NCBI GenBank assembly: GCA_009103225.1
Contig: RHPI01001116.1
Location: 836,421 to 871,913 of the forward strand
Source of the DNA: Chlorokybus atmophyticus
Lineage: Eukaryota; Streptophyta; Chlorokybophyceae; Chlorokybales; Chlorokybaceae
Direction: 5' to 3'
Length of the DNA: 35,493 nt
Of this stretch, positions 1 through 11,423 are shown piece after piece (within the stretch, counting starts at the first letter, position 1; every line of letters starts with the position of its first letter). Position numbers and translations under genes: made by a program. The notes under the pieces were generated by a model that saw only the letters and a program-made list of their open reading frames with translations, made no database searches and was not told the origin of the DNA.

Positions 1-1931
1 TTTCCCCCCTCAATTACCATGCCCCCCTCTCCTTAAAAAGTTTAAGGGGGCATTGTAATCGACTTATAGTGCGCATCCTCGAGTACAATGCTCCCTCCGC
101 TTGTAGGCATGGAAAATGTGGGCAAACCGAGGGAAACATGAGAGGAAATGGGAGAAGTTGGCGACGAGATGGGGAGAATACCGGTACTCAAGTTGCAGAC
201 ACGCCACAATCTGCAGCGTTATCACTACCATCATGCATTTTTATTAATGTACAGTATTTGTTAACATAAGACTTGCATTATGCGGTGGGTATTGCGAGGT
301 ATGCCGTGTCTGGCGGCAGCATCCAAAACACAGTGTCATACCTCGGCTAATAAAACGCCCTTGAATAGAAAAGCCCCTCCTGATAGGAAGAGGGGGGGGG
401 GGGGGGGTCATGGNTCATTCTCATCATATGAGTACGGTATACGTATGTATTTTTATTTTGCTTTTATGTGCAGTGAATATGTATTAAGAGAGGACGCCCT
501 TATGATGGAGGACGAGTGGAGGACATCATGCGCGGAGCCTTGTAATTTAGAGAAGAGAAGATAAGTCGCGCAATAACTTGTGCCATTCCCCGAGTGGTTT
601 TACTAATAATCTCACGGCAGCGCCCGCGTTTCAGTATTCAATGGCTGGATGGCGTTTGTCAAGACTCTTGCGGCTACCGGTAGCTTCCTTATGTTAAGTT
701 GTCCATCCATATGTTACTTCATGCAATAAAATGCGTTTGTTTACGCATTTGATTGCATGAAGTGGGCGCATTATTGCTGCTGATAGTAGCGGGTAGAGCC
801 ATGGGCAAGAGAGCGGCAACGATGACCATAGTGCGAGGAGGGTGTCGGCGGTGGGAATGACGCCTGCTGCTATCCTGGATAAGCACACCATGATTCGCTC
901 CAAGAAGGCTTACCAGTGTTGTATCCATCACAAGATAACACTGTCATGTCCGTTTGAACACCCACCATTTGTTATGATTGCATTGCAGCAGTAATAGTAA
1001 TCTGCATGGCAGCGCATAATGACTTTCAACGCAGTGTTGTGTCACAAATGCAATGTTATCGAGTCCAATGTGGCTGCACTTAATTTGCATTTCAACATGC
1101 TTGCACAGGATGCTAACATGCTAGCGCACCACTTGCCAGCATACGTGCTCATCACATGGTCAGTGTATCATACATGCAATGTCGTGAGTGCCTGGTAATG
1201 CCAATGATGCAAAAAAGCTCGATCCATGAGGTTCTTGTTACAGTGGGTTGACACAGTAAGAGGGTACACAGCAGACTGCACCACATGAGCAATCACATGG
1301 ACATCTGGGCTTGCGACCAGAGGAGAATATAAACGTTACCGGTTTTTTCTTCTATATAGAGATGGATCTTCTTGTACAGCAGCTACCTTCTATACTCAAC
1401 ATCCTGAGTCATAGCCACGGCTGCCGACGCAGCTGCTGCTGCGGCAGCAGCTGCCAGCTTGCGCATCCAACATTCCTGTGTCTCCTACGGAAGTTACCAC
1501 TATTAGCCTGTAGCAAAGCAAATTGTTGCCACAGAGCCTCCTACTGAACAGCATGCAACGTGCAAAAGCGTCACATGTGCTGTGCGGCTCGCTGACAGGT
1601 CACAGTGCATGGCACAATGCATGTACAGACTGCCAGTAAAACTGCTAACCAAAGACTTCAACTCTGTGCGGTACCATGATGACACATCTGCGCATCAATA
1701 TTTGCGTTGCCACCAGGATACCAGATGAGCTAGCTCATCACTGCGAGCACCGAGGAGATGTGCCACTAAGCTGGTGACCGCCATGCTGCAAGCGACGGCC
1801 TGTTCGTGGTAAACTTGCGTAGGTCAACGACCACATACAGGCCCAAACAGTAGCACTGTATCTAGCAGCAGGGAAACTGCTAGAATCAGTGATACACTCA
1901 ATGCCCTGCGGTGCTTGGCCTCGACTAAAGC
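1..1931. other. Stretch without a recognisable gene
   Basis: No reading frame here resembles a known family, and no exon chain with consistent phase could be built with confidence. It contains a G homopolymer ending near 407 followed by an N at 414. One short alanine-rich minus-strand frame (about 1395-1480) follows an AG and could be a downstream exon of the small minus-strand gene at 1932-2602, but nothing confirms that. Confidence 0.5.
414..414. other. Assembly gap (single N)
   Basis: A single N lies a few bases after a run of about 16 G. Two other single Ns (5351, 17882) also sit beside low-complexity sequence. This pattern suggests gaps or collapsed repeats whose true length is unknown. 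Confidence 0.8.
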
Positions 1932-2602
1932 TTAGCTAACCACAAACTGCATAGGTAGTCCTAGTTGCCCCATGTCCGTGCTCCGAGCATCCTGGCGGCA
2001 AACGCAGATGATGGCAACTACCAGTGTACCCTACCCCGCAAACGTCATGCAGACAGAGTGAACACCGTGAACAACTAGAAAGTGCAAGTATCGCAGTTAC
2101 ATAACATAACATGCACCTTGTCGGCTCCTGACGCGACATCTTCATCTGTGGTAATGCCGAGAGTGTTGGCCAGCATCAGCTCCTCTTGGTGCAACAGCTG
2201 CCGACACGTCCCATGGCCCGACACCAAGCCGTCCAAGTCCATCTCCAGCGTTGCGCTGCGCTGCGAGCCTCCTCCACCAAAACCCCTTTCCCATGTAGCC
2301 ACCCCGCGGCTCATAACACCGCTCCTGTCATTCCTGCTGCTCCCATATTCCAAGCATGCCTTTACCTAGCATACACCACACCAAGTCAGCCAGCATTGAC
2401 GCATAGCACAGCATAGCATGAAGCTGTTGCGTTGACGCAAGTCTGCAACACCTCAATTACAAGCTGTTCCACCAACCTGCACCCTCCTTTTGCAAACCAA
2501 CCGCACGAAGGGCGGCTCCGCAACGCTGTGTCCTGCTCTTCCACTGAAACCAGCAGCCGCGGCACACCCGCAGCTCACCGCCGCCGCCGTCACCGCCGCC
2601 AT
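1932..2602 (-). CDS. Putative small three-exon protein, unknown function
   Basis: I do not recognise a family. Three minus-strand exons join in phase 0: 2602-2579 (ATG, MAAVTAAA, then GTGAGC donor), 2260-2117 (48 codons, ending ...DVASGADK before a GTGCAT donor) and 1991-1932 (begins DARSTDMG, includes LGLPMQF, stop TAA). The spliced product would be 75 aa, acidic and helix-prone in the middle. The LGLP motif is found in several unrelated nuclear proteins and does not identify it. The annotated end could be wrong: a GTGGTT after LGLPMQF could act as a donor to an alanine-rich frame near 1400-1480. The gene is head to head with the ATXR3-like gene. The start is the ATG inside a GCC-rich context typical of 5' ends in this window. 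Confidence 0.35.
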
Positions 2603-3320
2603 CGCTAGCTTCGCTGCCAGCCTCAAGCTTGCAGCTGCTGACCATGCAAAGCCCTCTCGGCATTGATGCCCGCCCGCAATGTTTGCCACGGAGACCGCAG
2701 TGCGCGGCACTGAAGCACGACCGGAACGGGATTGGATAAAGCGTCCTTGCGATCGCGATGTCTTGAACCGGCTTGGTGCTTTTGCTCGGCGCAGAGAGAG
2801 ACGCGCGCGCGCAAAAAGCCAAAAAGCAATAATAAAATCATTATTTCTCGCAGTGGCAAACGCTTTTCCGGCGACGTCCACGTCGACACAATTCTCCCAG
2901 GCGGCGGCGGCGGCGGCGGGCGGCCGCGCTGGTGGCGTTGTCGTTGCTGCAGTAGAGGCGTGCTTTAGGAAGAAGTACTTTGCTAGCGATGCCGGCGCGT
3001 GGAAGACGCCGCAGGTTGGGTTACTTGTCTGCTGGAGTCTTGTGCGTATTAGGGTTGCTGCTAACTACCTGCTGCGTGCTGACACTGCAGTGTGGCTTGC
3101 TGCTTTTTCTTGCTTGTGTTGGCACGTTGGCTGTTGTGTGTGTTCTGCTTGCTTGCTCGCTAGTTACGCATGCCCTGCATTGCGCTGTGGAACATGTTGA
3201 AGCCATGTTTGCTTGCTGACAACGGAGCTGTTGACGGCATTTTCCTGCTTCTGCTCTCTGCCATCGTGCAGTTGCGGCGTCAGGCTGTGAGACCTTCTAC
3301 ACAGCGGTGGCCGCCGCCAC
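2603..3320. promoter_or_regulatory. Putative bidirectional promoter region, small gene / ATXR3
   Basis: This 718-bp interval separates two divergent start codons. It is GC-rich near both ends, with a (GGC)n stretch around 2901-2925. No TATA box or named element is clear. Long frames cross it on both strands, for example one on the plus strand from 2679, but they read through GC-rich repeats and match nothing known. Upstream non-coding exons of either gene could lie here. Confidence 0.35.
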
Positions 3321-6300
3321 ATGGCCGGCCGCCTACCTCGCTGGTACGGCGCAGGCAACGGCAACGTGGGCGGGGTTTACGGAGCGCCGGCGCCGCCCCG
3401 GCCCCCCGCGGATGGAGGGTTTGCAGCTGCTGCTGCTGCTTCCACCATGGCCCCCGCCATCCGGCAGCAGCAGCAGCAGGGCGAGTTCTCCACAGCGGGA
3501 GGCAAGCTTGCACAGCTGCAGCAGGTTGGGCACTATGGGGTGCGGCCTCCTGTCTGGGGCGCCCGCGACGACGTGGCCTTTCCGCAAGCCCAGCCACCAG
3601 CACAGGTATGTGGTGGTGTGCAGTTGCATTCCAACCCAGTGCGGCTTGAGTGAAGTATTGTAGCGGGAGAGTGCCATTGTAGTGTTGCCATGGTAAAGTA
3701 CGGCAGGTGCAATCAAAGCAGTCTGTGGCGATGTAACGAGTGAATTGCATGTTACATTCACTGTAAATAGTTATTCTCAACTGTTCAAAGTGTTAACGAC
3801 AAGTTACATGGGACCATTGAATTACGGCAGTGGCGATTACTGCAATTGCTTTTGCAACATATGGCAAGGGAATGATATGCCGTAGTCATTTTGCAAGGCA
3901 AATGCCAACAATGAGCAACAGAAGTGGGACCATAGCGAAGTATAGAAATGCTTTGCCCAGTTCTGTTCAGTTATTGGGCTGTCTGCTTCAGCAACACAAT
4001 CAAGCTTCTGCTTGCAGTCAAGTGATTACTCTATGTCATTTGCAACACTGGCTTGCGGTGCAGCTGTAGAGGTGGCGATGCTGCATGGTGGGTAAATGAT
4101 TATTTGTTTCTCTTTTTGTTGTCTGCAGTACGCTTATGATGCGCCACAAGTAAACAACGAGCAGGGTGCTAGACATGTTGCAGCAAGGTTGGTGCAAGAC
4201 GATAATGCAAGAGACCACTCGCAAGAAGAAGGTGCACAGCCCATGGACGATGAGCCAAGGTACATGATGTGTGTAGAACATGTGTACTTTTAGCAATGGG
4301 ATGCTGTTTCAACACTTCAATTAATACACTCAGCATCACATACACATGGTCATGTGCAACACTTACAATTTTTAGGCGGGATGATCAAGCTGTTGAAGGT
4401 GAGTCGGTGGCAGCAACAGGAGCAGTCTCCAAGCATCCTGTGTCGCAGGAAGAGCTTGACAGGTTGGCCGCTCTTGATGCGCGGATAGAAAGGCTGTTGG
4501 CTCTCATTGGGGGCGACTGGCAGAAGTTGTCCGACCTAGGTACGTGTTGTGATAAATAGAGTGATTGGGTTTTGCATATGTGTACCGATCCTGTAGCGGT
4601 GTGTAACGTCTTTTGTGCGTCAGAATGGTTTCCAGTAATGACAAGCCAAAAGTGTCTTTGTTGGGATTCTGGAGTAGTTTGTTTTGTTAATGCGTGTTTG
4701 TTTGTACAGGTGCTGGGGTACAAGACAAGGATGGCACAGAGGAGTATTGGCAGAATGGTACGTTACCCGTGTTCTGCTAACAGCAGTTGCTCGTGGATGT
4801 GACATTGAGTCCTGTGTGGTGGTTGTGTAAAACATGAAGTTGCATACCGTTTGTAAGATAAATGTAAGATGAATTAGGTCAACTACATTACGCACTTGGT
4901 TTGTGAAAACACCGGACGTGGTACGCCTCTCTACAAGTCACCCGTATGCATATCTATGCTTCATGACTTGATCGAGTATAAGAGCCAAGTATATAACAGG
5001 TTGTTTAGGTCTGAGTGCATAACATTTCGTGGAAAGTTTTAGGTCAATTATATGAGAGCATGCATGTTAGTCTCCACATGTATTGTCACGTTATGTCTGT
5101 AAGCTCTACCAATAACTGTCCACATTGTCCTTGTTGCTGTGCGGTAGCGCTGTCCATTATGTCCAGTACTTTCCGTTGCATGGCTTGGTGCAGTGTTTAA
5201 GTAACAACACCAAGATGACAACAGTTGCAAATGCTGCATTGGCACCATCTGTGATGAGGGATTGTTGTGTCGTAGAAAGGGTGGGTTGGCTGCGGGGCGG
5301 GAGAGAAGGGTGAGGGGGCTGTGTGTGTGCGTGGTGGTGGTGGTGATGGGNTTGATCTACTGGTGGACACAATCGATTGCAGACACTGGTTGTGCACTGT
5401 CACAAGTACGTTGCTAACCTGCATTGTGTACTTGCAGCCTTTTTGAAGTTGACGACAGCCACTCTCTGTGTATGCTGGCTTTGTGCTTATGTCATCGTTA
5501 TTTTATCTCAGGCGCGAAGGGGGTGTCTTACATTGGGTTCCTCTGATTGCATGTCTAGTTGGAACATGCTTGCTCTGCCCGCAGAATCAGTAAGCTTTGC
5601 CAAGGAAGCTGTGGACGAGGATAGGCTGGCCATCATGGAAGCAAGCCGTTTACAACTGCGTGCCAGGCTGTTTGGGGTTGATTGGAAACTGTTACACGAT
5701 CCCTCTCTACTGGATGCCGATAATCCAGAGACTGCAATGCTGCGTACATACCGCGTGGTTGGTGTCACACCTGACGCCAAGGACGAGGTCGACGTTTGTG
5801 ACCCTCGCAGTGTGCCAGATATGGAAATGCTGAGTACCCGACCCGCACATATAGACCTTCCCATTCCTGATTTTACAGTAACAGGCCCGCCGCCTGATGC
5901 TGTTGAGTCTGGTGTTCGAGTCCATGCTGGAACGGTATTAGCCGACTTGCTGCGGGCGAATGCTGTGGAATGGGAGCGCAATGGTTCCCTGGATGTGTGG
6001 ACAGCAGTGAAGGACCGCAACTCCGCCTACCAAGATCATCCCTCACCAGTCCCTGGCTTGGATGTCAGCCGCGAGGCTTCTGAGCTGGATCATGCCGCGA
6101 CAACATCGGGCTCTGCGCGTGATGTTGCCCAGTCCGATGCTGTGTGCGACGAGCAGGAGTCAGCAGGCTCGCTGCAACAATTGGAGAATGTGGAGTTGTG
6201 CCGTTGGTACTTTAAGGACGCTGTCGGCCGAGAGCATGGGCCAAAGCTTCTGAGCCAGCTCAGACGATTGCTGTCAGCATCTGATGGTCCAGTTGAAGGC

Positions 6301-9300
6301 ATGAGCGTCTATTGCAAACCTGAGGAGCTGTACTGGCCGTTGACACCCAACATTTTGCCAAGTCAAGTTCCTGGCACGATCCCGCCCCAGTTTCTGGCAT
6401 TGATAAGAGCCAGGCTTTGTGATGCCGTCTTGAAGAGCGCAAGGCGGTTCATTCTGGATGCCACAGTAGACACGGCGCTGTCGTCGTGGTTGCAGAGCAC
6501 TGCATTAGCGCCAAATGCATCGGCGAAGCGTGCAGCTGCCAACACCTCACAACGGCAGTTAGGAAAATTTGAAAAGGAGACAGCCCTGTTGCCGGCTTTC
6601 GGTCGACGGCACAGCCAGACAGGGTTGGATAGCCACTCTTCGCGCATGACGAATGGTGGTCACGTTGCCGGAGCATTGGAGAAACCGCACAGTCGGGTAG
6701 GAGAGAAACGCGTAGCGCGCAATTCAACTAGCAGCAGCAAGGATGCCTCTTCTGTACAGCCAGGTAATGTGGCGGTTGTTATGGTGTCTTGTGCATCGTT
6801 CAGAACTTGGTTCTTTTACTCCGCTGGCATGCTAGCTTCAAGCTACATTATCTGACGTGTATGCATGACTGCTGCATCAGAACCCGCGTTACCATCAGCC
6901 GTTGAAGTCATCCCCAAGAGCAAAAAGAGCAGGATACTTGAGGCGTCTGCAAGCGACCCTCTGTTTGTCGGCCAACAACAACAACAACCCCTGTTGCCAT
7001 CTGCATTGCTGCAAAAGTGTTTCGACAAACTGCGACCAGATATAGTGTCCCTTATGCGCACGGCATCCACTTGCAAATCATGGAGGAAGGAGGCCATGAC
7101 AGTTGCACAGAAGTGGAAGGCAGTGGATCTGTCCAATTTGGGTCCTCTTTGCACCAACAGCGCAGTGCGCTTTGTTCGCAAGCTGTATCGCAAGAAGGAC
7201 GGGAGGCCGAGTGAGCTACGAGCTGTCTGCTTGAAGGGGTGCTCCAACGTAGATTGGGAACCCGTGGTGGACCTGTTGCAAGCATGTCCATCCATCACAC
7301 ACATGTTTATCGATGGTTGCCCAAAGTTGCGCAAGTTGCCAGTCAGAGTGCCAAAGTTAAAGTATCGGTCAGGCGACTTCACAACCTCACAGAGCTTAAG
7401 AAAAGAACAACGCCACGACAAGAGGCTTCCTGATACCGCCGCAGTCCGGTCCCCGAGGATGATTGCCGCTCCAATGACAGAGGATGAGAGGCGAATGGCA
7501 GAACTTGTCAACCAGTACTTGCCGCAAGTTTTGACTGCGCTAAAGAAGTATGATGAGCGCTTTGGACACAGTACCTTCAAAGAACCGGTGAGTTAATGTT
7601 TATGGCTGTGCATGTTGTGTTTTGGACTCTCTGCCTTTGTGGTCTTGATGTCTCCATCAAACCCACGCAGGTCGACGACGAGCTTGTTCCTGACTACTAT
7701 CAGGTCATCCCGCAACCTATGGACTTGAGCACCATGCAGCAGAAGTTGCAGAGTGGGCAGTACGCGCGCGCAGAAGAGGGAGCTTTGTGTGCATTCCGCA
7801 ATGACATTGCGTTGATGTGTCAGAATGCAATCAGGTATGTGCGATATGGTGCAGCTGGCATAGTCTCACCTCCAAGTGTAGCAAGCCTGGACTGAGCTGA
7901 TGCTTTTGGATGCACTTGCCACTTGATGATGACATCTTCTTGCTGAATTGCAGATATAATGGGCAAAATACGCAGTACTACATAGATGCAGAGCAGATGT
8001 TGCATTTCAGCAATGAGATATTGAGCAAGTTGGAGACGCGCATCGCAGGTACGCAGCATTATCAGTGTGCCTGCGAGGTTACTACTCTGCAGCGGATTGC
8101 ATTAAGCATCAAGTGCACCTTCTTGTTATGAGGTTCTTTAAACACCTTCTGTGTTGCGCAGCTGTGGTGTATGGTGGAAGACGGGCCTCACGCAACCTGG
8201 ACTTGGACATACTCAATGACATTGAAGATGACTCGCGAGCAGCGCAGTTCGCTGTAGCAGCCGCATCAGCCAGAGAAAGGAAGGCCATCAAGTCGGCTGA
8301 GCAGGAAAAGGTGTTTTGTGTTTTTAAGTATTCTCTTTATAAATTCACAATGTTGGTAGTTTTTGCTGATTATTGGCTCTTATGACAGGCTGCAACTGCA
8401 CGTGCGCGAGGTGCTCGGATGGGAGACATGGCGATGGCGCCGCCCACTGTGCGAAAATATGATACCTTGGAGGACTACGAGATTGTTGCGGATTTTGAGA
8501 CGGTCGACAAGAAGATGACTCTGTGCTTGCCCGAAAATGGCGAGCCTGTCATACAATGGCCTGCTTATGATATGCCTCTCATTCGACCAGCGGAGCGTCC
8601 CAAGAAGTTGGGCACTGAGGTTGTTGAGCAGGTACCTGTTGGTTTCAGAAGGCACAGCAGTTGTTTGGCATTGAATGGCGTTGCTGCTGTCTTACAATGA
8701 TGCTCATGAATGTGCGTTAGGAGGTTATATGGTGTTGTTGTAACTCACTGGTTCTCTTGCTCTCCGCCAGGAAGTCTATGGTCTGGATCCGCATAACTTC
8801 AACTGCCTGATGGACGCATTTCCGCAATCTTCTCCGCGACCTGAGGTTGAAGACGAGCAGTACTGCTTTATAGAGCAAGCATTCGCAATGGAACTCAACA
8901 AGAAGACAAAGCAGTTCACCAGGAGCGTGCAGCCGGCCCCCCCGTACACGGATGTTGTACCTGTTCTGGAGGCTTTGGCTAAATCCAAGGAGCACCCGCC
9001 ATCCGTGTCATCAAAAGCAAGGCACTTGGAACGCTCTGTTGCTGGCAAAGACCTCAGAGCGTATAGGAAGGTATCTGAAGTGCAGTAAATTACACTGTCA
9101 ACCAGTGCTGTCAGCAGGCCTCATTAGACTCAAAAGGCCTCACTATACTCAAAAGCCACTATGTTTGTGTGTAGGGCCTTGGTGTTGTGTGCAATGCGTC
9201 AGGAGGTTTCAAGCCCGACGAGTTTGTTGTCGCATTCCTTGGGGAAATCTACCCACCCTGGAGATGGTTTGAGAAGCAGGACGCCATTCGTCAAGTTCAG

Positions 9301-11423
9301 AAGGCTAGGGGTTTAGCAGAAAACAGTGTGCCGGAGTTCTACAACATGACTCTGGAACGACCCAAAGGGGATGCAGGAGGGTACGACGTGTTGTTCGTGG
9401 ACGCCATGCATCGAGCCAATTATGCAAGCCGTTTCTGCCATTCCTGCAGGCCAAACTGTGAAACAAGGTTTGTGCTTGACATTGTTGTTGTGCGCAAGGC
9501 TTGTTTCAACTAGACAGTTTAGTGGAGTATGTTGGTAAATATTATTTATGAAACGAGTTTTGTGCTATTATTGTTTTTGTGCGTATTCAACTTTGGTCTT
9601 TGGCAGGGTGGCCGCAATCGGCGGCAGGTATGTCATTGGTGTCTTTACGCTTTCAGAGATAGCCCCTGGTGAAGAGCTCACGTTCAACTACAACTCTGTC
9701 ACCGAGAGTGCTGAAGAGTACAACTCAGCAATATGTTTGTGTGGGACACGCTCCTGTCAGGGATCTTTCTTGCATTGGGCTGGCGTGGATACCTTTCAGC
9801 AGGTATTGGCTCAGTTCGAACAAAAGCATAGCTGTCATCGTCAGTGTCACTGGTTGCCAACGTTGTATACTACTGCAGGTCATGATGGAATCGCATGGCG
9901 TGTTGGACCGCCACCATTACTTGCTGATGGCCTGCAACAGCACATCCCTTACACCCCAAGACCACATGCATCTGACCAAAGCTGGTTTTGGCTGGTCCAT
10001 CCTGCAAGGCCTGCCGCTGTGGGCAATCAAGTATGCAGCGCTCTTGCTCGGGTATGCGCATTACGAAAGAACAGCCCTGCCTGGCAAGCTATTGGAGCAG
10101 CCGTCAGAGGAGATTGGCGGGTATGTGTACACGCAAGAAAGCTCGGAGATACAGGCTGAGGGCGTGTTGCAGCAGCGTTTGCAAAACATAGCCATCATGC
10201 TGGATAAGGTATGCTTATGGGTTCATTCACTTCTGATTCTAGTTTAGTGCGATGCAGATGAGTGTTTCAGCATTGTTGCCTTCAGGTCAAGCATGTGCTG
10301 CACAAGCTGTATGGTGAGAAGACACCGGACCCTCCCATAAGGCAGCTTGCGCATCACGAAGTTGCGCATCGTCTCCTCCTCAACCAGGACTCCCTAGTGG
10401 AACAGCTGTTGCAGAGCATGGGTACTCAGCTGAAGGGCGTTCCCGCGTATCAGAAGCTGTGTGCGGAAGTCAGGCAGCGCCAGGTGGCGGTGGAGCAGGC
10501 CGCGGAAGACCCCGTGTTGCTGCGCAGCATGCTCATCTGGTAAGCATGGAGTCCTGGCGGTGATGATGTTGCAAGAATGTGTATGCTGAGCGCTACAACA
10601 TGTACACAACATGTACGCATTATGTTTATGTCGTGTATATGTTGGCCATGAACTGCAGGTGTCTGTATTGGCGTGAGGTGCTTATCGAGTCTTTGACACA
10701 ACAAGTGCTTTGCTGGCAGGTTGCGCGATGAGGTAGTGAAGCTTCCAGTGACGCCGCAGGCACGCCATGATGCCGCCGCAGACATGCTGCACATGTACGC
10801 TCACACGAAGGTGTTCTTTGACGGCCATGATTACCAGCCGCTGGAGTCGGATCCTATTGTTGTTCGCGACGAGGACGTCGGCGTCAAATTACGAGATATG
10901 CCAACTGAACCAGGCTCAGTCGAACACAATAGTGTTGGCGAGACCACCACGACCAAGACGTACCCGCCGCAGTTCATCTGGGGCCAATTGATCTACTGGT
11001 GGACACAATCGATTGCAGACACTGGTTGTGCACTGTCACAAGTACGTTGCTAACCTGCATTGTGTACTTGCAGCCTTTTTGAAGTTGACGACAGCCACTC
11101 TCTGTGTATGCTGGCTTTGTGCTTATGTCATCGTTATTTTATCTCAGGCGCGAAGGGGGTGTCTTACATTGCCAGATTTATCATGCTGTTACGGGAATGC
11201 CGTGCCAAAACCGCCGAGGCTCCCGTATGATGCGAAGCAGCGCAATCTCTGGATTCTCCACCTGCGCAATCAGCCGCAGAAGCAGTGGTCTGTGAACTTG
11301 CATTGGAGTTACAAGATGAAAGGCTTGTATGGCAGCCCGTCGCTGGATGCCGTTATTGAAGACAGACGCCCGATCAACCCTGCGGTGACAGAGTGGCTGC
11401 AAGATAGGACGCACGCCATTTAA
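3321..11423 (+). CDS. ATXR3: ATXR3/SDG2-type histone H3K4 methyltransferase with GYF-like, bromodomain and SET domains
   Basis: Predicted nuclear H3K4 methyltransferase of the plant ATXR3 (SDG2) family. Exons: 3321-3605, 4129-4259, 4376-4539, 4710-4757, 5585-6763, 6881-7587, 7671-7834, 7954-8048, 8162-8310, 8389-8631, 8771-9070, 9175-9467, 9607-9802, 9879-10208, 10286-10539, 10720-11041, 11148-11423. They sum to 5136 nt with closed phase (1711 aa), against roughly 2300 aa in Arabidopsis. Order: disordered N-terminus; GYF-like region (about residues 413-465); repeat-like region around KGCSNVDW; bromodomain (about 813-920); SET and post-SET (about 1156-1312) with RFCHSCRPNC, GEELTFNYNS and CLCGTRSCQGSF; then the long ATXR3-specific tail with AEGVLQQRLQN, GQLIYWW and YGSPSLDAV. 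The similarity to plant ATXR3 runs colinearly from the GYF-like region to the stop. The start ATG has a good context (ccacATGG), but an upstream exon is not excluded. Intron 4 (4758-5584) contains a gap and a displaced copy of the gene's own 3' end. Confidence 0.93.
5351..5351. other. Assembly gap (single N) inside ATXR3 intron 4
   Basis: The N follows a GGT-repeat tract and immediately precedes the displaced 184-bp repeat copy. Its position at the copy's left edge makes that junction suspect. Confidence 0.8.
5352..5535 (+). repeat. 184-bp exact direct repeat, copy 1 (in ATXR3 intron 4)
   Basis: Base for base this equals 10988-11171: the last 54 bp of ATXR3 exon 16, all 106 bp of intron 16 and the first 24 bp of exon 17. 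Here it sits within intron 4, directly after an N, and runs without a gap into the sequence just upstream of exon 5. The coding content is out of context, because the protein it would give belongs to the C-terminus. It would be removed with intron 4. It could be a recent local duplication or a scaffolding artefact. Confidence 0.9.
6196..6360 (+). other. GYF-like domain of the ATXR3 protein
   Basis: In exon 5 the translation contains CRWYFKDAVGREHGP, then a leucine-rich helix and a loop ending ELYWPLTPN. This matches the WFYLDYYGTEHGP-type segment at the same place in plant ATXR3. GYF domains usually bind proline-rich peptides. The second aromatic and the E-H-G-P turn are kept. The boundaries are approximate. 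Confidence 0.7.
7474..8048 (+). other. Bromodomain of the ATXR3 protein (exons 6-8)
   Basis: Across exons 6, 7 and 8 the translation gives a first helix (ALKKYDERFGHSTF), then VPDYYQVIPQPMDLSTM as the ZA loop, and QNAIRYNGQNTQYY at the BC loop. The asparagine in RYN is the residue that contacts acetyl-lysine in canonical bromodomains. All usual landmarks are present, so it should fold and probably binds acetyl-lysine. In plant ATXR3 this region is only weakly bromodomain-like. Confidence 0.8.
9175..9790 (+). other. SET and post-SET domain of the ATXR3 protein (exons 12-13)
   Basis: Exon 12 opens with GLGVVCNASGGF, followed by FVVAFLGEIYPPWRWFEKQD and ending RFCHSCRPNCETR. Exon 13 carries YVIGVFTLSEI, GEELTFNYNSVTE and the post-SET cysteines CLCGTRSCQGSF. 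The cofactor-binding and catalytic motifs are present. The usual FDY is FNY here. Together with the tail this identifies the ATXR3 subfamily rather than ATX/TRX. Confidence 0.92.
10988..11171 (+). repeat. 184-bp exact direct repeat, copy 2 (native ATXR3 exon 16-intron 16-exon 17)
   Basis: This copy is in its expected place. It encodes the WGQLIYWW...ARRGCLTL block conserved in plant ATXR3, split by a GTACGT...CTCAG intron (11042-11147). It is therefore the original, and the identical segment at 5352-5535 is the displaced one. Confidence 0.92.

Noticed and set aside
2679-3200. 173-codon plus-strand frame upstream of ATXR3
   Set aside because: Composition is that of GC-rich promoter sequence and no known domain is visible; it could only be untranslated leader.
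5377-5584. N-terminal part of the 492-codon plus-strand frame, as a real start of a separate gene
   Set aside because: This part is the displaced repeat copy plus intron 4. The true exon 5 starts at 5585, after CCCGCAG, in phase with exon 4.
6843-7580. 245-codon minus-strand frame
   Set aside because: Exact antisense of ATXR3 exon 6, which is conserved and spliced in phase on the plus strand.
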